A DNA stretch of 64,000 nucleotides from an uncultured Clostridia bacterium. GTDB lineage: Bacteria; Bacillota; Clostridia; Christensenellales; UBA3700. The stretch is taken from assembly GCA_948471525.1 (NCBI GenBank), contig CAOKSY010000002.1:194289-258288 (forward strand). Direction: 5' to 3'. Positions 43,555 to 52,709 of this stretch are shown here, piece by piece; within the stretch, counting starts at the first letter, position 1; the number at the start of each line of letters is the position of its first letter. A program made the translations under genes and the position numbers. Below the pieces are notes generated by a model. That model was not told the DNA's origin and did not search any database. It saw nothing but the letters and a program-made list of their open reading frames with translations.

Positions 43555-44235
43555 TTAGTTGCCGTTGAGATTGCACTTGCATCTAGGCTCGCAACCGCAT
43601 TCTTGCGGATAAAGCGGCAAGTCGAATACGCCGTCGCACACTTGTTCGTTGAAGTCTTGGCAAGGCGGTATATAGCAATATCCGTAACTAGGCACAAGAA
43701 GCTGCACCTGAACGATGACCTTGAGGATCGTCGTCAGGCAAGCCGTCAACGTGAAAGTATTATCCGACGCGTATGTACCTCTCGCGCCGTAAAGAGATGC
43801 CGAAGCAACTATCGAATAAGGCATTACGGACGGAGCCGAAGTATGAAGCACGACGTCTCTCGTCACCGAAACCGTAGCGCTACCGCTGCCCCTTACGCCC
43901 GCCGCGTCAACAAAATTGACCTGTATCGGAAGCGTGATCGTACACTGCACTCTCGACGAACAAGGATCGTCTGAAAGCGGAGTCACTATAAGATCGCTTA
44001 TCGTAGCCTGCGCCGAAGTAGAAGTAGCGTTTAAGAACGTAAACGGAGCAACGAGCCCTTCGGGCGTAACGTCGGTAAGCGTAACGCTGAGATCGGTAAG
44101 CGTCTCCTGTCTCATACACATATCTATAACTTTATCGCATTGGATACAAGCTCTTTCGCAAATGCCGCCCAATCCATTGTTCCCTCTTATCGGTCCGGGA
44201 ATTTTATCGGACTTGCAGTTGTTGGAAAATGACAT
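43555..44235 (-). CDS. Cysteine-rich protein of unknown function, possible spore-surface protein
   Basis: 226 residues from the ATG at 44235, which has a perfect AGGAGG; an ATG 11 codons earlier lacks one. N-terminal SFSNNCKSDKIPGPIRGNNG then LGGICERACIQCDKVIDMC: a cysteine cluster. The middle (about 55-185) is beta-rich, with threonine/valine patterns like adhesin or coat domains. The tail is cysteine-rich (CYIPPCQDFNEQVC, ECGCEPRCKCN). No signal peptide or membrane helix. Not recognised with certainty. Cysteine clusters without a signal suggest a cross-linked spore coat or exosporium layer, but this is inference. Confidence 0.7.
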   Translation of the reverse strand: MSFSNNCKSDKIPGPIRGNNGLGGICERACIQCDKVIDMCMRQETLTDLSVTLTDVTPEGLVAPFTFLNATSTSAQATISDLIVTPLSDDPCSSRVQCTITLPIQVNFVDAAGVRGSGSATVSVTRDVVLHTSAPSVMPYSIVASASLYGARGTYASDNTFTLTACLTTILKVIVQVQLLVPSYGYCYIPPCQDFNEQVCDGVFDLPLYPQECGCEPRCKCNLNGN

Positions 44236-44264
44236 ATTATATTCCTCCTGTAAATTGTCGTATG

Positions 44265-44283
44265 GCATACTGATTTTGTATGC
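44265..44283. promoter_or_regulatory. Inverted repeat GCATAC-N7-GTATGC upstream of the cysteine-rich gene
   Basis: Perfect 6-base arms with a 7-base spacer, 30 bases before the ATG. On the minus strand it contains CATACAAAA, which resembles the -10 of sporulation sigma factors E or G (CATACAAT / CATACTA). It could be an operator, part of such a promoter, or both. Confidence 0.4.
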
Positions 44284-44370
44284 TCACAATTATATATTCC
44301 GAAATGCGATTTTTGGTTACTGGCACAGACAAACGGCTGAAAAAACCGATAGGCTAATAACATATTATTG

Positions 44371-44408
44371 AAAAAAATCGCTCGACGTGAGTCAATAAGC
44401 GATTTTTA
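44371..44408 (-). terminator. Terminator after ysxC
   Basis: Stem AAAAATCGCT/AGCGATTTTT flanked by A/T runs on both sides; can work in both directions. It closes the tig-to-ysxC block. Confidence 0.75.
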
Positions 44409-44501
44409 AGAAAAAAACGATATTAAGTATATTGTTGGCTATTTTGCCTTAAATTATTACAAAATCACATCTAATTTGGAACTCTTTGAGAATAATTAAG
44501 G

Positions 44502-45095
44502 CTATTTGTAAGTATTTAACAAATGTTCGATATGTATCAATATTTCCTCTTTGCCTTTTTTTGCATGACTTGATACCATATAGATATTGTCCGCTCCGAG
44601 ACACAGCGTTTTTGCTATCTCCCGCCTCTGTTTTAAACAAGCCTGCCTAGAAAGTTTATCCGCCTTGGTCGCAATAATAGAAAACGGTATATGATAATGG
44701 TGAAGATACGCAACCATCTGCTTATCCAACGCAGACGGCTCGTGCCTTATATCCACAAGCAAAAACACATTTATCAGCCTTTTGCTCCCGAGCAGATATC
44801 CTCCGATAAGTTTATCCCAACCGTCTTTTATTCCGCCCGAGACCTTTGCATATCCGTATCCGGGAAGATCCACCAACATCAATTCGCCTTTATTAAGCTC
44901 GAAATAATTGAGCAACCTCGTCTTGCCGGGAGTAGCCGACGTCTTCGCCATACTCTTGTTATTGACAAGGTAATTGATAAATGACGACTTCCCCACATTG
45001 GATTTGCCCGCGATCGCTATCTCGGTTATCCCGTAATCCTTGCACTGCTTGAAGTCGGCAACCGACGTAATAAACTCACACTGCTTTATTTCCAT
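44502..45095 (-). CDS. ysxC: Ribosome biogenesis GTP-binding protein YsxC/EngB
   Basis: GTPase needed for 50S subunit assembly. 197 residues. G1 AGKSNVGKSSFIN (about 30-42), G2 region SATPGKTR, G3 LVDLPGYGYAK, G4 IATKADKL, G5 VSSHAKKG. It follows lon by 10 bases, the conserved lon-ysxC pairing of Firmicutes. Confidence 0.97.
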   Translation of the reverse strand: MEIKQCEFITSVADFKQCKDYGITEIAIAGKSNVGKSSFINYLVNNKSMAKTSATPGKTRLLNYFELNKGELMLVDLPGYGYAKVSGGIKDGWDKLIGGYLLGSKRLINVFLLVDIRHEPSALDKQMVAYLHHYHIPFSIIATKADKLSRQACLKQRREIAKTLCLGADNIYMVSSHAKKGKEEILIHIEHLLNTYK

Positions 45096-45105
45096 ACCGC
45101 ACCGC

Positions 45106-47415
45106 CTAAACGCTCAACCCTGCGCACTCGAACACCGTGGAGATATTGTCCGCAAGCACGAATTTTACGTCTTCTAAGACGCTTTTGGGAAGCTCAAGCA
45201 TATCTTTTTCATTTTGCGCAGGTATTATGACCGTCTTTACGCCGCTTCTCTGCGCCGCCAAAGTCTTCTCCTTAAGTCCTCCGATAGCCAGCACTTTACC
45301 TCTGAGAGTTATCTCGCCGGTCATTGCAAGGTTTTCATTTACACTCTTACCTGTGAACGCCGAAAGGATAGCCGTAGCCAACGCAATGCCCGCGCTCGGA
45401 CCGTCCTTGGGCGTCGCGCCCGCCGGCACGTGTATATGGATATCGTATTTATTGAAAAACTCTTCCGATATTCCAAATTCTTCCGACTTACTTTTTATCA
45501 AAGAAAGCGCAATGTCCGCAGATTCCTTCATGACGTCGCCCAAACTGCCCGTAAGATGTATCTTTCCGCTGCCGTACGGAAGCAACCTCACCTCTATCGG
45601 CATCGTAACGCCGCCTGCGCTTGTCCAAGCAAGTCCGTTCACCGCACCTATTTCGCCGTTGACAATATCGTTGTCGCCCTGATATTTCTTTGCGCCCAGG
45701 TATTCCGCAACGTTATCGGCATTTACGCTGTACGAGATATTTTCTCCACCGACGATCTTCGTCGCGATCTTTCTGCAAGCGTTGGCAATCTGCCTCTCAA
45801 GTTCACGCACGCCCGATTCTCTCGTATATCCGTCTATGATCGCCTCTATTGCGCCGTCGTCAAAACTAACCTCGCACTGTTCGATACCGTTTTGCGCTTT
45901 TTGTTTAGGCACAAGATATCTCTTGGCAATCTCTACTTTTTCGCATACGGTGTAGCCTTCCATCTCTATTACTTCCATTCTATCAAGCAAAGGTTTTTGA
46001 ATAGAGCTGAGCGAATTTGCAGTCATTACAAACATTACCTGCGACAAATCGAACGGTAATTCAAGATAATTGTCCCTGAAATTTGAGTTTTGATTGGGAT
46101 CAAGCACTTCCAACATAGCGCTCGACGGATCGCCGCGCATATCCGACGTCATCTTATCTATCTCGTCGAGAAGAAACATCGGATTGCCAGTCTTCGCCTT
46201 GGACATACAGGAAATGATCCTGCCCGGCATAGCGCCTATATAAGTCTTTCTATGACCGCGTATCTCCGCTTCGTCGCGAATACCGCCCAAACTCATATGG
46301 ATATATTCTTTACCGAGCGCTCTCGCTATAGATTGCGCTATGGACGTCTTTCCCACTCCGGGCGAGCCGACAAGACAGATTATCGGAGCCTTATTCTTTT
46401 CGCCGGCGAGTTTTTTTACCGCTATCGCTTCGATGATCCTGTTTTTTACCTTTTCTATTCCGTAATGCTCGTCGTCAAGCACTTTGCGGATATGCGCAAG
46501 ATCGAAGTTATCTTCGGTATATTCTCCCCAAGGCAAAGAAAGCGCAATATCGAGATAATTTCTCAAAATCGAATATTCGGGAGACGAGATATTCATCCTC
46601 TCCATACGATCCATTTCCTTGAGCAATTTTTCCTTTATTTCGTCGCCCGCCTTGAGCGAATATATCTTTTCTCTTATTTCCTCGTACTCCCTGTCGTCGT
46701 CGCCGAGTTCTCTCTTGATTACCTTGATCTGCTCTCGGAGCAAAAACTCTTTTTGATTTTCTTTGAGAGACGCATCGAGCTTCTTGTCTATATCGCGCAA
46801 CACGTTGAGTTTATACGCCTCCATTTTGAGCGTAGCAGACAGTTTCTGCGCCTTAAGTTCCCAGTTATCCTCGCTTAGATACTCTTGTTTGTCCAAGTCT
46901 TTTATGCCGTCGGCGATTATATTCATTATTGAATAGATATCGTACATCTTTTCGAATGCAAGCCATACCGATTGCTTTACCGCATAACCCAATTTTTCCA
47001 ACTGCTTGATATTTCGATAGAGTATGTTTTTATACATCTCCTCTTTAAACTCGGCGTCAAAAAGTTCTCCTCTGTTTTCCTCCGCCTTTACCCATAAGAC
47101 CTTATCCCCATCCTTTTCATAGACGGCGGTAAGCATCATTCTCTCTTCGCCTTCAAATCTGACGACCAGAGAATCGATCATCTCTTTATATTCCGTCATA
47201 TTGCAACGCACGCCGTATTTGCACACGTCGCTTATATCGTTAAACTTCTTTTTGCCGTTTGCATAACGCACGACAAAAACCCGTTCTTTATTCTCCCACG
47301 CTTGTTTCAACAAATCGCGGTTTTCTTTTCCAATAAATTCGATCCGCATCGTCACGCCCGGCAAAACAACTTCGTCGACGAGAGCAACCATCGGCATCCT
47401 TTTTGTATCTGACAT
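45106..47415 (-). CDS. lon: ATP-dependent protease Lon
   Basis: 769 residues, full length. N-terminal substrate-binding domain (about 1-190) and coiled region, AAA+ module with Walker A VGSPGVGKTS (about 348-357) and Walker B FLLDEIDKM, then the protease domain with the catalytic serine in PKDGPSAGIALA and lysine in LTGKV-like AIGGLKEKTLAA. Degrades misfolded and regulatory proteins. The N-domain is somewhat divergent (MVALVDEVVLPGVTMRIEF). AAGGAG start. Between clpX and ysxC. Confidence 0.97.
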   Translation of the reverse strand: MSDTKRMPMVALVDEVVLPGVTMRIEFIGKENRDLLKQAWENKERVFVVRYANGKKKFNDISDVCKYGVRCNMTEYKEMIDSLVVRFEGEERMMLTAVYEKDGDKVLWVKAEENRGELFDAEFKEEMYKNILYRNIKQLEKLGYAVKQSVWLAFEKMYDIYSIMNIIADGIKDLDKQEYLSEDNWELKAQKLSATLKMEAYKLNVLRDIDKKLDASLKENQKEFLLREQIKVIKRELGDDDREYEEIREKIYSLKAGDEIKEKLLKEMDRMERMNISSPEYSILRNYLDIALSLPWGEYTEDNFDLAHIRKVLDDEHYGIEKVKNRIIEAIAVKKLAGEKNKAPIICLVGSPGVGKTSIAQSIARALGKEYIHMSLGGIRDEAEIRGHRKTYIGAMPGRIISCMSKAKTGNPMFLLDEIDKMTSDMRGDPSSAMLEVLDPNQNSNFRDNYLELPFDLSQVMFVMTANSLSSIQKPLLDRMEVIEMEGYTVCEKVEIAKRYLVPKQKAQNGIEQCEVSFDDGAIEAIIDGYTRESGVRELERQIANACRKIATKIVGGENISYSVNADNVAEYLGAKKYQGDNDIVNGEIGAVNGLAWTSAGGVTMPIEVRLLPYGSGKIHLTGSLGDVMKESADIALSLIKSKSEEFGISEEFFNKYDIHIHVPAGATPKDGPSAGIALATAILSAFTGKSVNENLAMTGEITLRGKVLAIGGLKEKTLAAQRSGVKTVIIPAQNEKDMLELPKSVLEDVKFVLADNISTVFECAGLSV

Positions 47416-47433
47416 AATTTCTCCTTAATCAAA

Positions 47434-47466
47434 GAATACGAATAATTTTGGTTATTATTCGTATTC
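47434..47466. other. Hairpin between clpX and lon
   Basis: Perfect 12-base arms GAATACGAATAA / TTATTCGTATTC with a 9-base loop, followed on the minus strand by TTTG only. Possible weak terminator or processing site separating clpX and lon messages. Confidence 0.55.
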
Positions 47467-47484
47467 CGTTCAAATTCAAAGGAT

Positions 47485-48729
47485 TTATTTTCTTCTTATA
47501 ATTTTAGCTTTTTTCTTCCCAAGCACCACGTCTTTGGTCACGACTATTTTTTCTATCGTATCGTCGGTAGGTATGTCGTACATAAGTTCGAGCATCATAT
47601 TCTCGAGGACAGACCTCAGACCTCTCGCTCCGGTGTTAAGCCTGATCGCCTGAGCCGCTATCTCTTTGAGCGCATCGTCTTGGAATTCTATATCCACTCC
47701 GTCTATCTCAAAAAGTTTTTTATACTGACGTATAGGCGCGTTTTTCGGTTCTGTCAAAATCTTGACAAGCGCGTCGGTATCCAAAGCATCCAATCCCACC
47801 ACAATAGGAATTCTGCCCACAAATTCGGGGATAAGTCCGTATTTGATGAGATCGTCGGGCTTGATATCGCCGATAAGTTCGCCGTAGCCGATCTTATTGA
47901 CGTCTCTGACCTTTGCCCCGAATCCCAATCCCGAACCGTCAAGACGCTTGTCTATAATCTTATCCAGCCCTACAAATGCTCCGCCGCAAATAAACAATAT
48001 ATTTGTCGTATCTATTTGCAGGCACTCTTGCTGGGGATGCTTTCTTCCGCCCTGAGGAGGAACGCTTGCAACCGTGCTTTCTATTATCTTCAACAAAGCC
48101 TGCTGAACGCCTTCGCCCGAAACGTCTCTGGTGATAGACATATTCTCGCTCTTGCCCGCTATCTTATCTATTTCGTCGATATAAATAATACCGAGCTGCG
48201 CCCTTTCAATATCGTAATCGGCAGCCTGAATTAGTTTGAGCAACACGTTCTCTACGTCTTCTCCGACATAACCGGCTTCTGTAAGCGTAGTAGCGTCAGC
48301 GACCGCAAACGGAACGTTGAGTATCTTAGCCAAAGTCTTTGCAAGCAACGTCTTGCCGCTTCCCGTAGGTCCGAGCATAAGTATATTGCTCTTGTCGAGT
48401 TCCACTTCGTCGCTTTTGTAGTTTATTCTCTTATAGTGATTGTAAACCGCAACGGAAAGAACCTTTTTCGCCTTATCCTGACCGACTATATATTCGTCGA
48501 GTTTTTCTTTTATCTCATGCGGTTTGAGCAAAGCGTCGCGACCGACTCCTTCGTCCTCTTCTCCGTACTGCATATTGAGATTTTCTTTTTTTATCAAATC
48601 TACGCAAGTCGCTACGCAGTCATAACATATACCGACTTCGGGATCGGCGCCCGGAATGATATAGTCCACCTCTTCGTAAAGCGATCTTCCGCAGAGCAAA
48701 CATCTTCTCTTATTCTCCAAAATCCTCAA
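47485..48729 (-). CDS. clpX: ATP-dependent Clp protease ATP-binding subunit ClpX
   Basis: Unfoldase that feeds ClpP. 414 residues. N-terminal C4 zinc finger CLLCG ... ICYDCVATC (about 10-42), Walker A LGPTGSGKTLLAKTLA (about 118-133), Walker B IIYIDEIDKI, and pore loop GYVGEDVE. The start is TTG at 48729, overlapping the clpP stop (TTGA), with GAGGGG just upstream. Alternative starts would remove the zinc finger. Confidence 0.96.
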   Translation of the reverse strand: MRILENKRRCLLCGRSLYEEVDYIIPGADPEVGICYDCVATCVDLIKKENLNMQYGEEDEGVGRDALLKPHEIKEKLDEYIVGQDKAKKVLSVAVYNHYKRINYKSDEVELDKSNILMLGPTGSGKTLLAKTLAKILNVPFAVADATTLTEAGYVGEDVENVLLKLIQAADYDIERAQLGIIYIDEIDKIAGKSENMSITRDVSGEGVQQALLKIIESTVASVPPQGGRKHPQQECLQIDTTNILFICGGAFVGLDKIIDKRLDGSGLGFGAKVRDVNKIGYGELIGDIKPDDLIKYGLIPEFVGRIPIVVGLDALDTDALVKILTEPKNAPIRQYKKLFEIDGVDIEFQDDALKEIAAQAIRLNTGARGLRSVLENMMLELMYDIPTDDTIEKIVVTKDVVLGKKKAKIIRRK

Positions 48730-49310
48730 CCCCTCTTATCAAAAATCCTGTCCACGAGACCGTATTCGAGCGCCTCTTGCGCCGACATATAGTTGTCTCT
48801 CTCGCAATCCGCCAATACCTTTTCATAAGGTTGCGAGGAATTTTCCGCCAAAATTTTGGTAAGTTTTTCTTTAGTTTTCTGAATATGGTTTGCTGTAATA
48901 ACTATATCGGAAGCCTGGCCTCTTGCGCCGCCCAAAGGCTGATGTATCATCACCTCGCTGTTGGGAAGAACAAATCTTTTGCCCTTCGCTCCCGAAGAAA
49001 GCAAAAACGCTCCCATAGACGCAGCCATACCTATACAGATCGTGCTGACGTCGCATTTCACGTAATTCATCGTATCGTAAATCGCGAGACCCGCGGTCAC
49101 GCTTCCTCCCGGACTGTTGATATAAAGACTTATGTCTTTTGACGAATCCTTAGCCTCGAGATAGATCAACTGCGCCACGACGGTATTAGCCGTCTCGTCC
49201 GTTATCTCACCGGAAATAAAAATGATCCTGTCCTCGAGAAGTCGCGAATATATGTCATAACTTCTCTCGCCCTTATCCGTTTTGTCAACTACGTACGGTA
49301 TCAAATTCAT
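48726..49310 (-). CDS. clpP: ATP-dependent Clp protease proteolytic subunit ClpP
   Basis: Serine protease barrel of ClpXP. 194 residues. Catalytic serine in ICIGMAASMGAFLLS, histidine in EVMIHQPLGGARGQA, aspartate in the ERDNYMSAQEALEYGLVD region. GGAGG precedes the ATG. A strong hairpin lies in the leader. Overlaps clpX by 4 bases. Confidence 0.98.
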   Translation of the reverse strand: MNLIPYVVDKTDKGERSYDIYSRLLEDRIIFISGEITDETANTVVAQLIYLEAKDSSKDISLYINSPGGSVTAGLAIYDTMNYVKCDVSTICIGMAASMGAFLLSSGAKGKRFVLPNSEVMIHQPLGGARGQASDIVITANHIQKTKEKLTKILAENSSQPYEKVLADCERDNYMSAQEALEYGLVDRIFDKRG

Positions 49311-49333
49311 ACCCTAATCCTCCTTTAAATATG

Positions 49334-49366
49334 AAGTCCGACATAATATAGTATCGTGTCGGACTT
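49334..49366. promoter_or_regulatory. Leader hairpin between tig and clpP
   Basis: Perfect 10-base arms AAGTCCGACA/TGTCGGACTT with a 13-base loop, ending about 20 bases before the clpP ATG. There is no T-run, so it is probably not a terminator. It could be an operator or a 5' stabiliser; it does not match CtsR or CIRCE consensus. Confidence 0.5.
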
Positions 49367-49461
49367 GAAGTAAATATCCTAAGATTACTGAACTAAGCCT
49401 ACACTAATTATTATCTTGTTTCCCAAAGAATATTACCGTTGATGTACAATAAATTTGTCAA

Positions 49462-50748
49462 TTATTTAATTGTATTGTTGTTTTTAAGATACTCGAACAA
49501 CTTACCGGTAATAAGGTCGTTGCGCAGATAATTTCTGTATTCCTCGTTGATATACTTGGAGTACTCTTCAAAGGTTCTGCCGGCCTGCTTTGCCATCTCG
49601 CCGATCTTTTCGTCGATCTCCTCGTCAGATACGGGGATCTGTATAGCCTTGAGCAAAGCCTCGAGCGTAAGTCTGAACAATACGTTCTTCTCCGCCATAT
49701 CTTTGTACTGAACTTTGAGATCGTCTCTCTTCATTCCGGTGTACTTGTAATAATCCTCAGCCTTGAGCCCCTGATATTGGAGTCTGCTCTCGAATTCCTT
49801 GATCATATCCTCTATCTGATTGTCTATCATGCACTGAGGTATCTCGACCTGACTGTTCTTTGCGATAGCCTCGATCATATCGTTTTCGAGTTTGGACTCA
49901 GCCTCTGCGCTCTTTTTGTCGACAATGCCTTTCTTTACGCTCTCTTTATATTCCGCGACGGTGTCGAACTCGGAGATATCCTTTACGCTTTCGTCATCAA
50001 GCTCGGGAACTTCTTTATAAGTGATCTCGTAGAGTTTGATAGCAAACACCGCATCCTTGCCTGCAAGGCTCTTTTCGTGATACTCTTCGGGGAATTTAAC
50101 CGTGATATCTCTCTGCTCTCCGATCTCCATACCCTCGACTTGCTCTTCAAATCCGGGGATAAAGTTACCGCTTCCCAAAAGAAGAGTTTGCTTCTCGGCA
50201 GTGCCTCCGTCGAACTTTACGCCGTCTACGCTTCCGCTGTAATCGATGGTAACCTGATCACCCTTTTTTGCCGCTCTGTCTACTACGGGGATCCAAGCGC
50301 CCGCCGCGTCGAGTTTTGCCTTAATCTCGGCGTCGATCTCTTCTTCGCTCGCCTCTACTGCGTCTTTTTTGAATTCCAGTCCGGTATAAGCGCCGAGCTT
50401 AAAGTCGGGCTTGCACTGAACTGTAGCAGAAAATTCGAGAGTAGCGTCGCTGATCGCAATGATATCTATTTCAGGTCTGTCCACAGGATCGATCGCCGTC
50501 TCTTTGTCAAGTATCGCTCCGTATTCTTCGGGAAGAATGATATCCAAAGCATCCTCGAAGAAAATACCTATTCCGTATGTGCTCGTCAAAACTTTGAAAG
50601 GAACGTGACCTTTTCTGAATCCGCCCAACTGATAGTTTTTCTTGGTCTTTTCATAAGCCTTTTGAATAGCCGACTGCCATGCTTCGCTGTCGACTTTGAC
50701 AACTATCTTGACCTTGTTTTTCTCTAAATTTTCAACTGTGTAACTCAT
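49462..50748 (-). CDS. tig: Trigger factor
   Basis: Ribosome-bound chaperone and peptidyl-prolyl isomerase. 428 residues. N-terminal ribosome-docking loop GGFRKGHVPFKVL (about 43-55), FKBP-type domain around GDQVTIDYSGSVDGVKFDGG (about 164-183), and C-terminal chaperone arms. AGGAG start, own promoter at 50793-50821. Heads the tig-clpP-clpX-lon-ysxC block, a conserved Firmicutes order. Confidence 0.97.
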   Translation of the reverse strand: MSYTVENLEKNKVKIVVKVDSEAWQSAIQKAYEKTKKNYQLGGFRKGHVPFKVLTSTYGIGIFFEDALDIILPEEYGAILDKETAIDPVDRPEIDIIAISDATLEFSATVQCKPDFKLGAYTGLEFKKDAVEASEEEIDAEIKAKLDAAGAWIPVVDRAAKKGDQVTIDYSGSVDGVKFDGGTAEKQTLLLGSGNFIPGFEEQVEGMEIGEQRDITVKFPEEYHEKSLAGKDAVFAIKLYEITYKEVPELDDESVKDISEFDTVAEYKESVKKGIVDKKSAEAESKLENDMIEAIAKNSQVEIPQCMIDNQIEDMIKEFESRLQYQGLKAEDYYKYTGMKRDDLKVQYKDMAEKNVLFRLTLEALLKAIQIPVSDEEIDEKIGEMAKQAGRTFEEYSKYINEEYRNYLRNDLITGKLFEYLKNNNTIK

Positions 50749-50792
50749 AAATATGTCTCCTAAAAATAGTACGAAATTAGTTTACTTTATAA

Positions 50793-50821
50793 ATTTTAGC
50801 ATATAAAATAAAATAAAGCAA
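50793..50821 (-). promoter_or_regulatory. Promoter of tig
   Basis: TTGCTT (50821-50816), 17-base spacer with TGC before the -10, TAAAAT (50798-50793) on the minus strand. Confidence 0.55.
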
Positions 50822-50918
50822 TTATTATTGCAATAATTTGTATTATATTTTATAATTATATTACGCGATAAAACATTTATCGATAATATGGCGCAAACCG
50901 CGTCAAAACGGAAGGAAA

Positions 50919-52634
50919 ATGCCAAACGACTATATCACGATAAACGCGCTCGCTCAAGAGATAAACGCGCTTGTCAAAGACGGTAAAATAGACAAGATAA
51001 ATATGCCCGAAAAAGACGAGATCGGGTTCAATATACGCAGCGGCGGCGCAACCAAACTCCTCGCCGTATCTTGCAATGCAAATAATCCGCGGATACATAT
51101 CGGCGGAGACAAAAAGACAAATCCAATGACCGCCCCGTCCTTCTGCATGCACTTGAGAAAACATCTCGGAGGCGGAATAATAAACGGCGTTTTCACTCTG
51201 GCGCAAGACAGGATAATATGTTTCGACATTACCGCGCATAACGAAATGCGCGACAAGGTGCGCTTCGCGCTCATCGCGGAAATGATGGGACGCTATTCCA
51301 ACATACTTCTGGTAAAGGAAAACGGGATAATATCCGACACACTCAAACAAGTGTCCTACGACACCATGACCAAGCGATGCCTTCTTCCGGGAGCGAAATA
51401 TATATTGCCCCCGCAAAACAAACTTTTACCGACACAAAACGAAGAAATTTGCAATTTGATCAGAGAATATAACGGCACGGACCTTGCAAAATATATCATA
51501 TCCAACGTATCGGGACTTGCGCTTGTAACAGCCAAACAGATAGTTGCCGAGTGCGCCGCCGAGACGTCTCAAGAAAGTAAAGAATTTGCATACGCCGTAG
51601 CGCAAAGGCTGAAAGAATACAGCGACATATTCAACTCGCCGAAATACTCCCCTTGCGCCCTCAAACAGAACGGCGCTTATACCGACTTTTTCGTTACACA
51701 ATACTCTGAATTCAAAGATCTTGAAAAGACGAAGTCTCTAAATCAAGCGGTCGTACTATGCACGGTGGAAAAAGACAGAAAGGAGCGCTGGCAGGACAAG
51801 ACGAAATTTTTACAGAAAGCCTTTGCCGCTTATCGTAAAAAATTGCTGAATAAAATAGCCAAAGACAATGACAAGCTCGAAGAATGCGCGCAGGCGGAAT
51901 TGATCAAAAAATACGGCGATCTCATATTAAGCAACGCATATGCGCTGAAAAAGGGCGACACCGTTGCAAAAGTAGCGGATTATTATGAGGAAAACTCCCC
52001 TGTGATAGAAATCAAACTCGACGACAGGCTCACTCCCCAACAGAATTCGCAGGCATATTACAAGAAATATGCAAAACTCAAGCGTACTTTTGCCGTCGTA
52101 AGCAAACAGATAGAGGAACTTAAAGACGAACTGCAATACTTGGATTCCATATCCCCCTCGCTTGCAATGTGCTCGACCGCCGACGAAATCGCGGAACTTC
52201 AACAAGAGCTCTCCAATTTGGGCGCGCTGAAGAAGATCAAAACCGAAAAAACAAAGTACAAACCGTCTCAACCTATCGCATACGAAGTGGACGATTTCGC
52301 TATACTAGTAGGTAAAAATAATATTCAAAACGATAAACTTACTTTCAAAGTCGCCAACGGCGGCGACATGTGGGCGCATACGCAGAAAGTTCACGGAAGT
52401 CACGTGATAATCTTTGCCGAAGGCCGCGAAATACCAGACAACGTCGTTCAAGTCGCCTGCGAAATAGCCGCATACTATTCGCTTGGAAACTCTGCGACTA
52501 AACAAGAATGCGATTATACACTAAGAAGAAATCTCCGACGTCATCCGTCGGGAAAACTCGGAATGGTGCTCTATACGACTTATAAAACAGCTTACGTTCA
52601 GCCCAATAAACACGAAGAATATCTATCCGTTTAA
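50919..52634 (+). CDS. rqcH: Ribosome quality control protein RqcH (NFACT family)
   Basis: Binds stalled 50S-peptidyl-tRNA complexes and recruits tRNA-Ala to add a C-terminal alanine degron. 571 residues. NFACT-N domain (MPNDYITINALAQEINALV; FCMHLRKHLGGG), helix-hairpin-helix and coiled-coil middle (about 270-430), and the NFACT-R domain with KVANGGDMWAHTQKVHGSHV. Older name: fibronectin-binding protein A. GGAAGG precedes the ATG. Divergent from tig; the Ala-tails are degraded by ClpXP in Bacillus, whose genes are adjacent here. Confidence 0.95.
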   Translation: MPNDYITINALAQEINALVKDGKIDKINMPEKDEIGFNIRSGGATKLLAVSCNANNPRIHIGGDKKTNPMTAPSFCMHLRKHLGGGIINGVFTLAQDRIICFDITAHNEMRDKVRFALIAEMMGRYSNILLVKENGIISDTLKQVSYDTMTKRCLLPGAKYILPPQNKLLPTQNEEICNLIREYNGTDLAKYIISNVSGLALVTAKQIVAECAAETSQESKEFAYAVAQRLKEYSDIFNSPKYSPCALKQNGAYTDFFVTQYSEFKDLEKTKSLNQAVVLCTVEKDRKERWQDKTKFLQKAFAAYRKKLLNKIAKDNDKLEECAQAELIKKYGDLILSNAYALKKGDTVAKVADYYEENSPVIEIKLDDRLTPQQNSQAYYKKYAKLKRTFAVVSKQIEELKDELQYLDSISPSLAMCSTADEIAELQQELSNLGALKKIKTEKTKYKPSQPIAYEVDDFAILVGKNNIQNDKLTFKVANGGDMWAHTQKVHGSHVIIFAEGREIPDNVVQVACEIAAYYSLGNSATKQECDYTLRRNLRRHPSGKLGMVLYTTYKTAYVQPNKHEEYLSV

Positions 52635-52668
52635 CAAACTCAAAAGCAAAAAAATCGACACATAACGC

Positions 52669-52696
52669 AAAAAAATCCGCATCAAGCGGATTTTTA
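52669..52696. terminator. Bidirectional terminator between rqcH and rluD-type gene
   Basis: Stem AAAAATCCGC/GCGGATTTTT with a 5-base loop between convergent genes. Confidence 0.85.
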
Positions 52697-52709
52697 TCTA
52701 TTGATCCAA

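Noticed and set aside
49334..49366. CtsR operator at clpP
   Set aside because: The CtsR heptanucleotide direct repeat is absent; the element is an inverted repeat.
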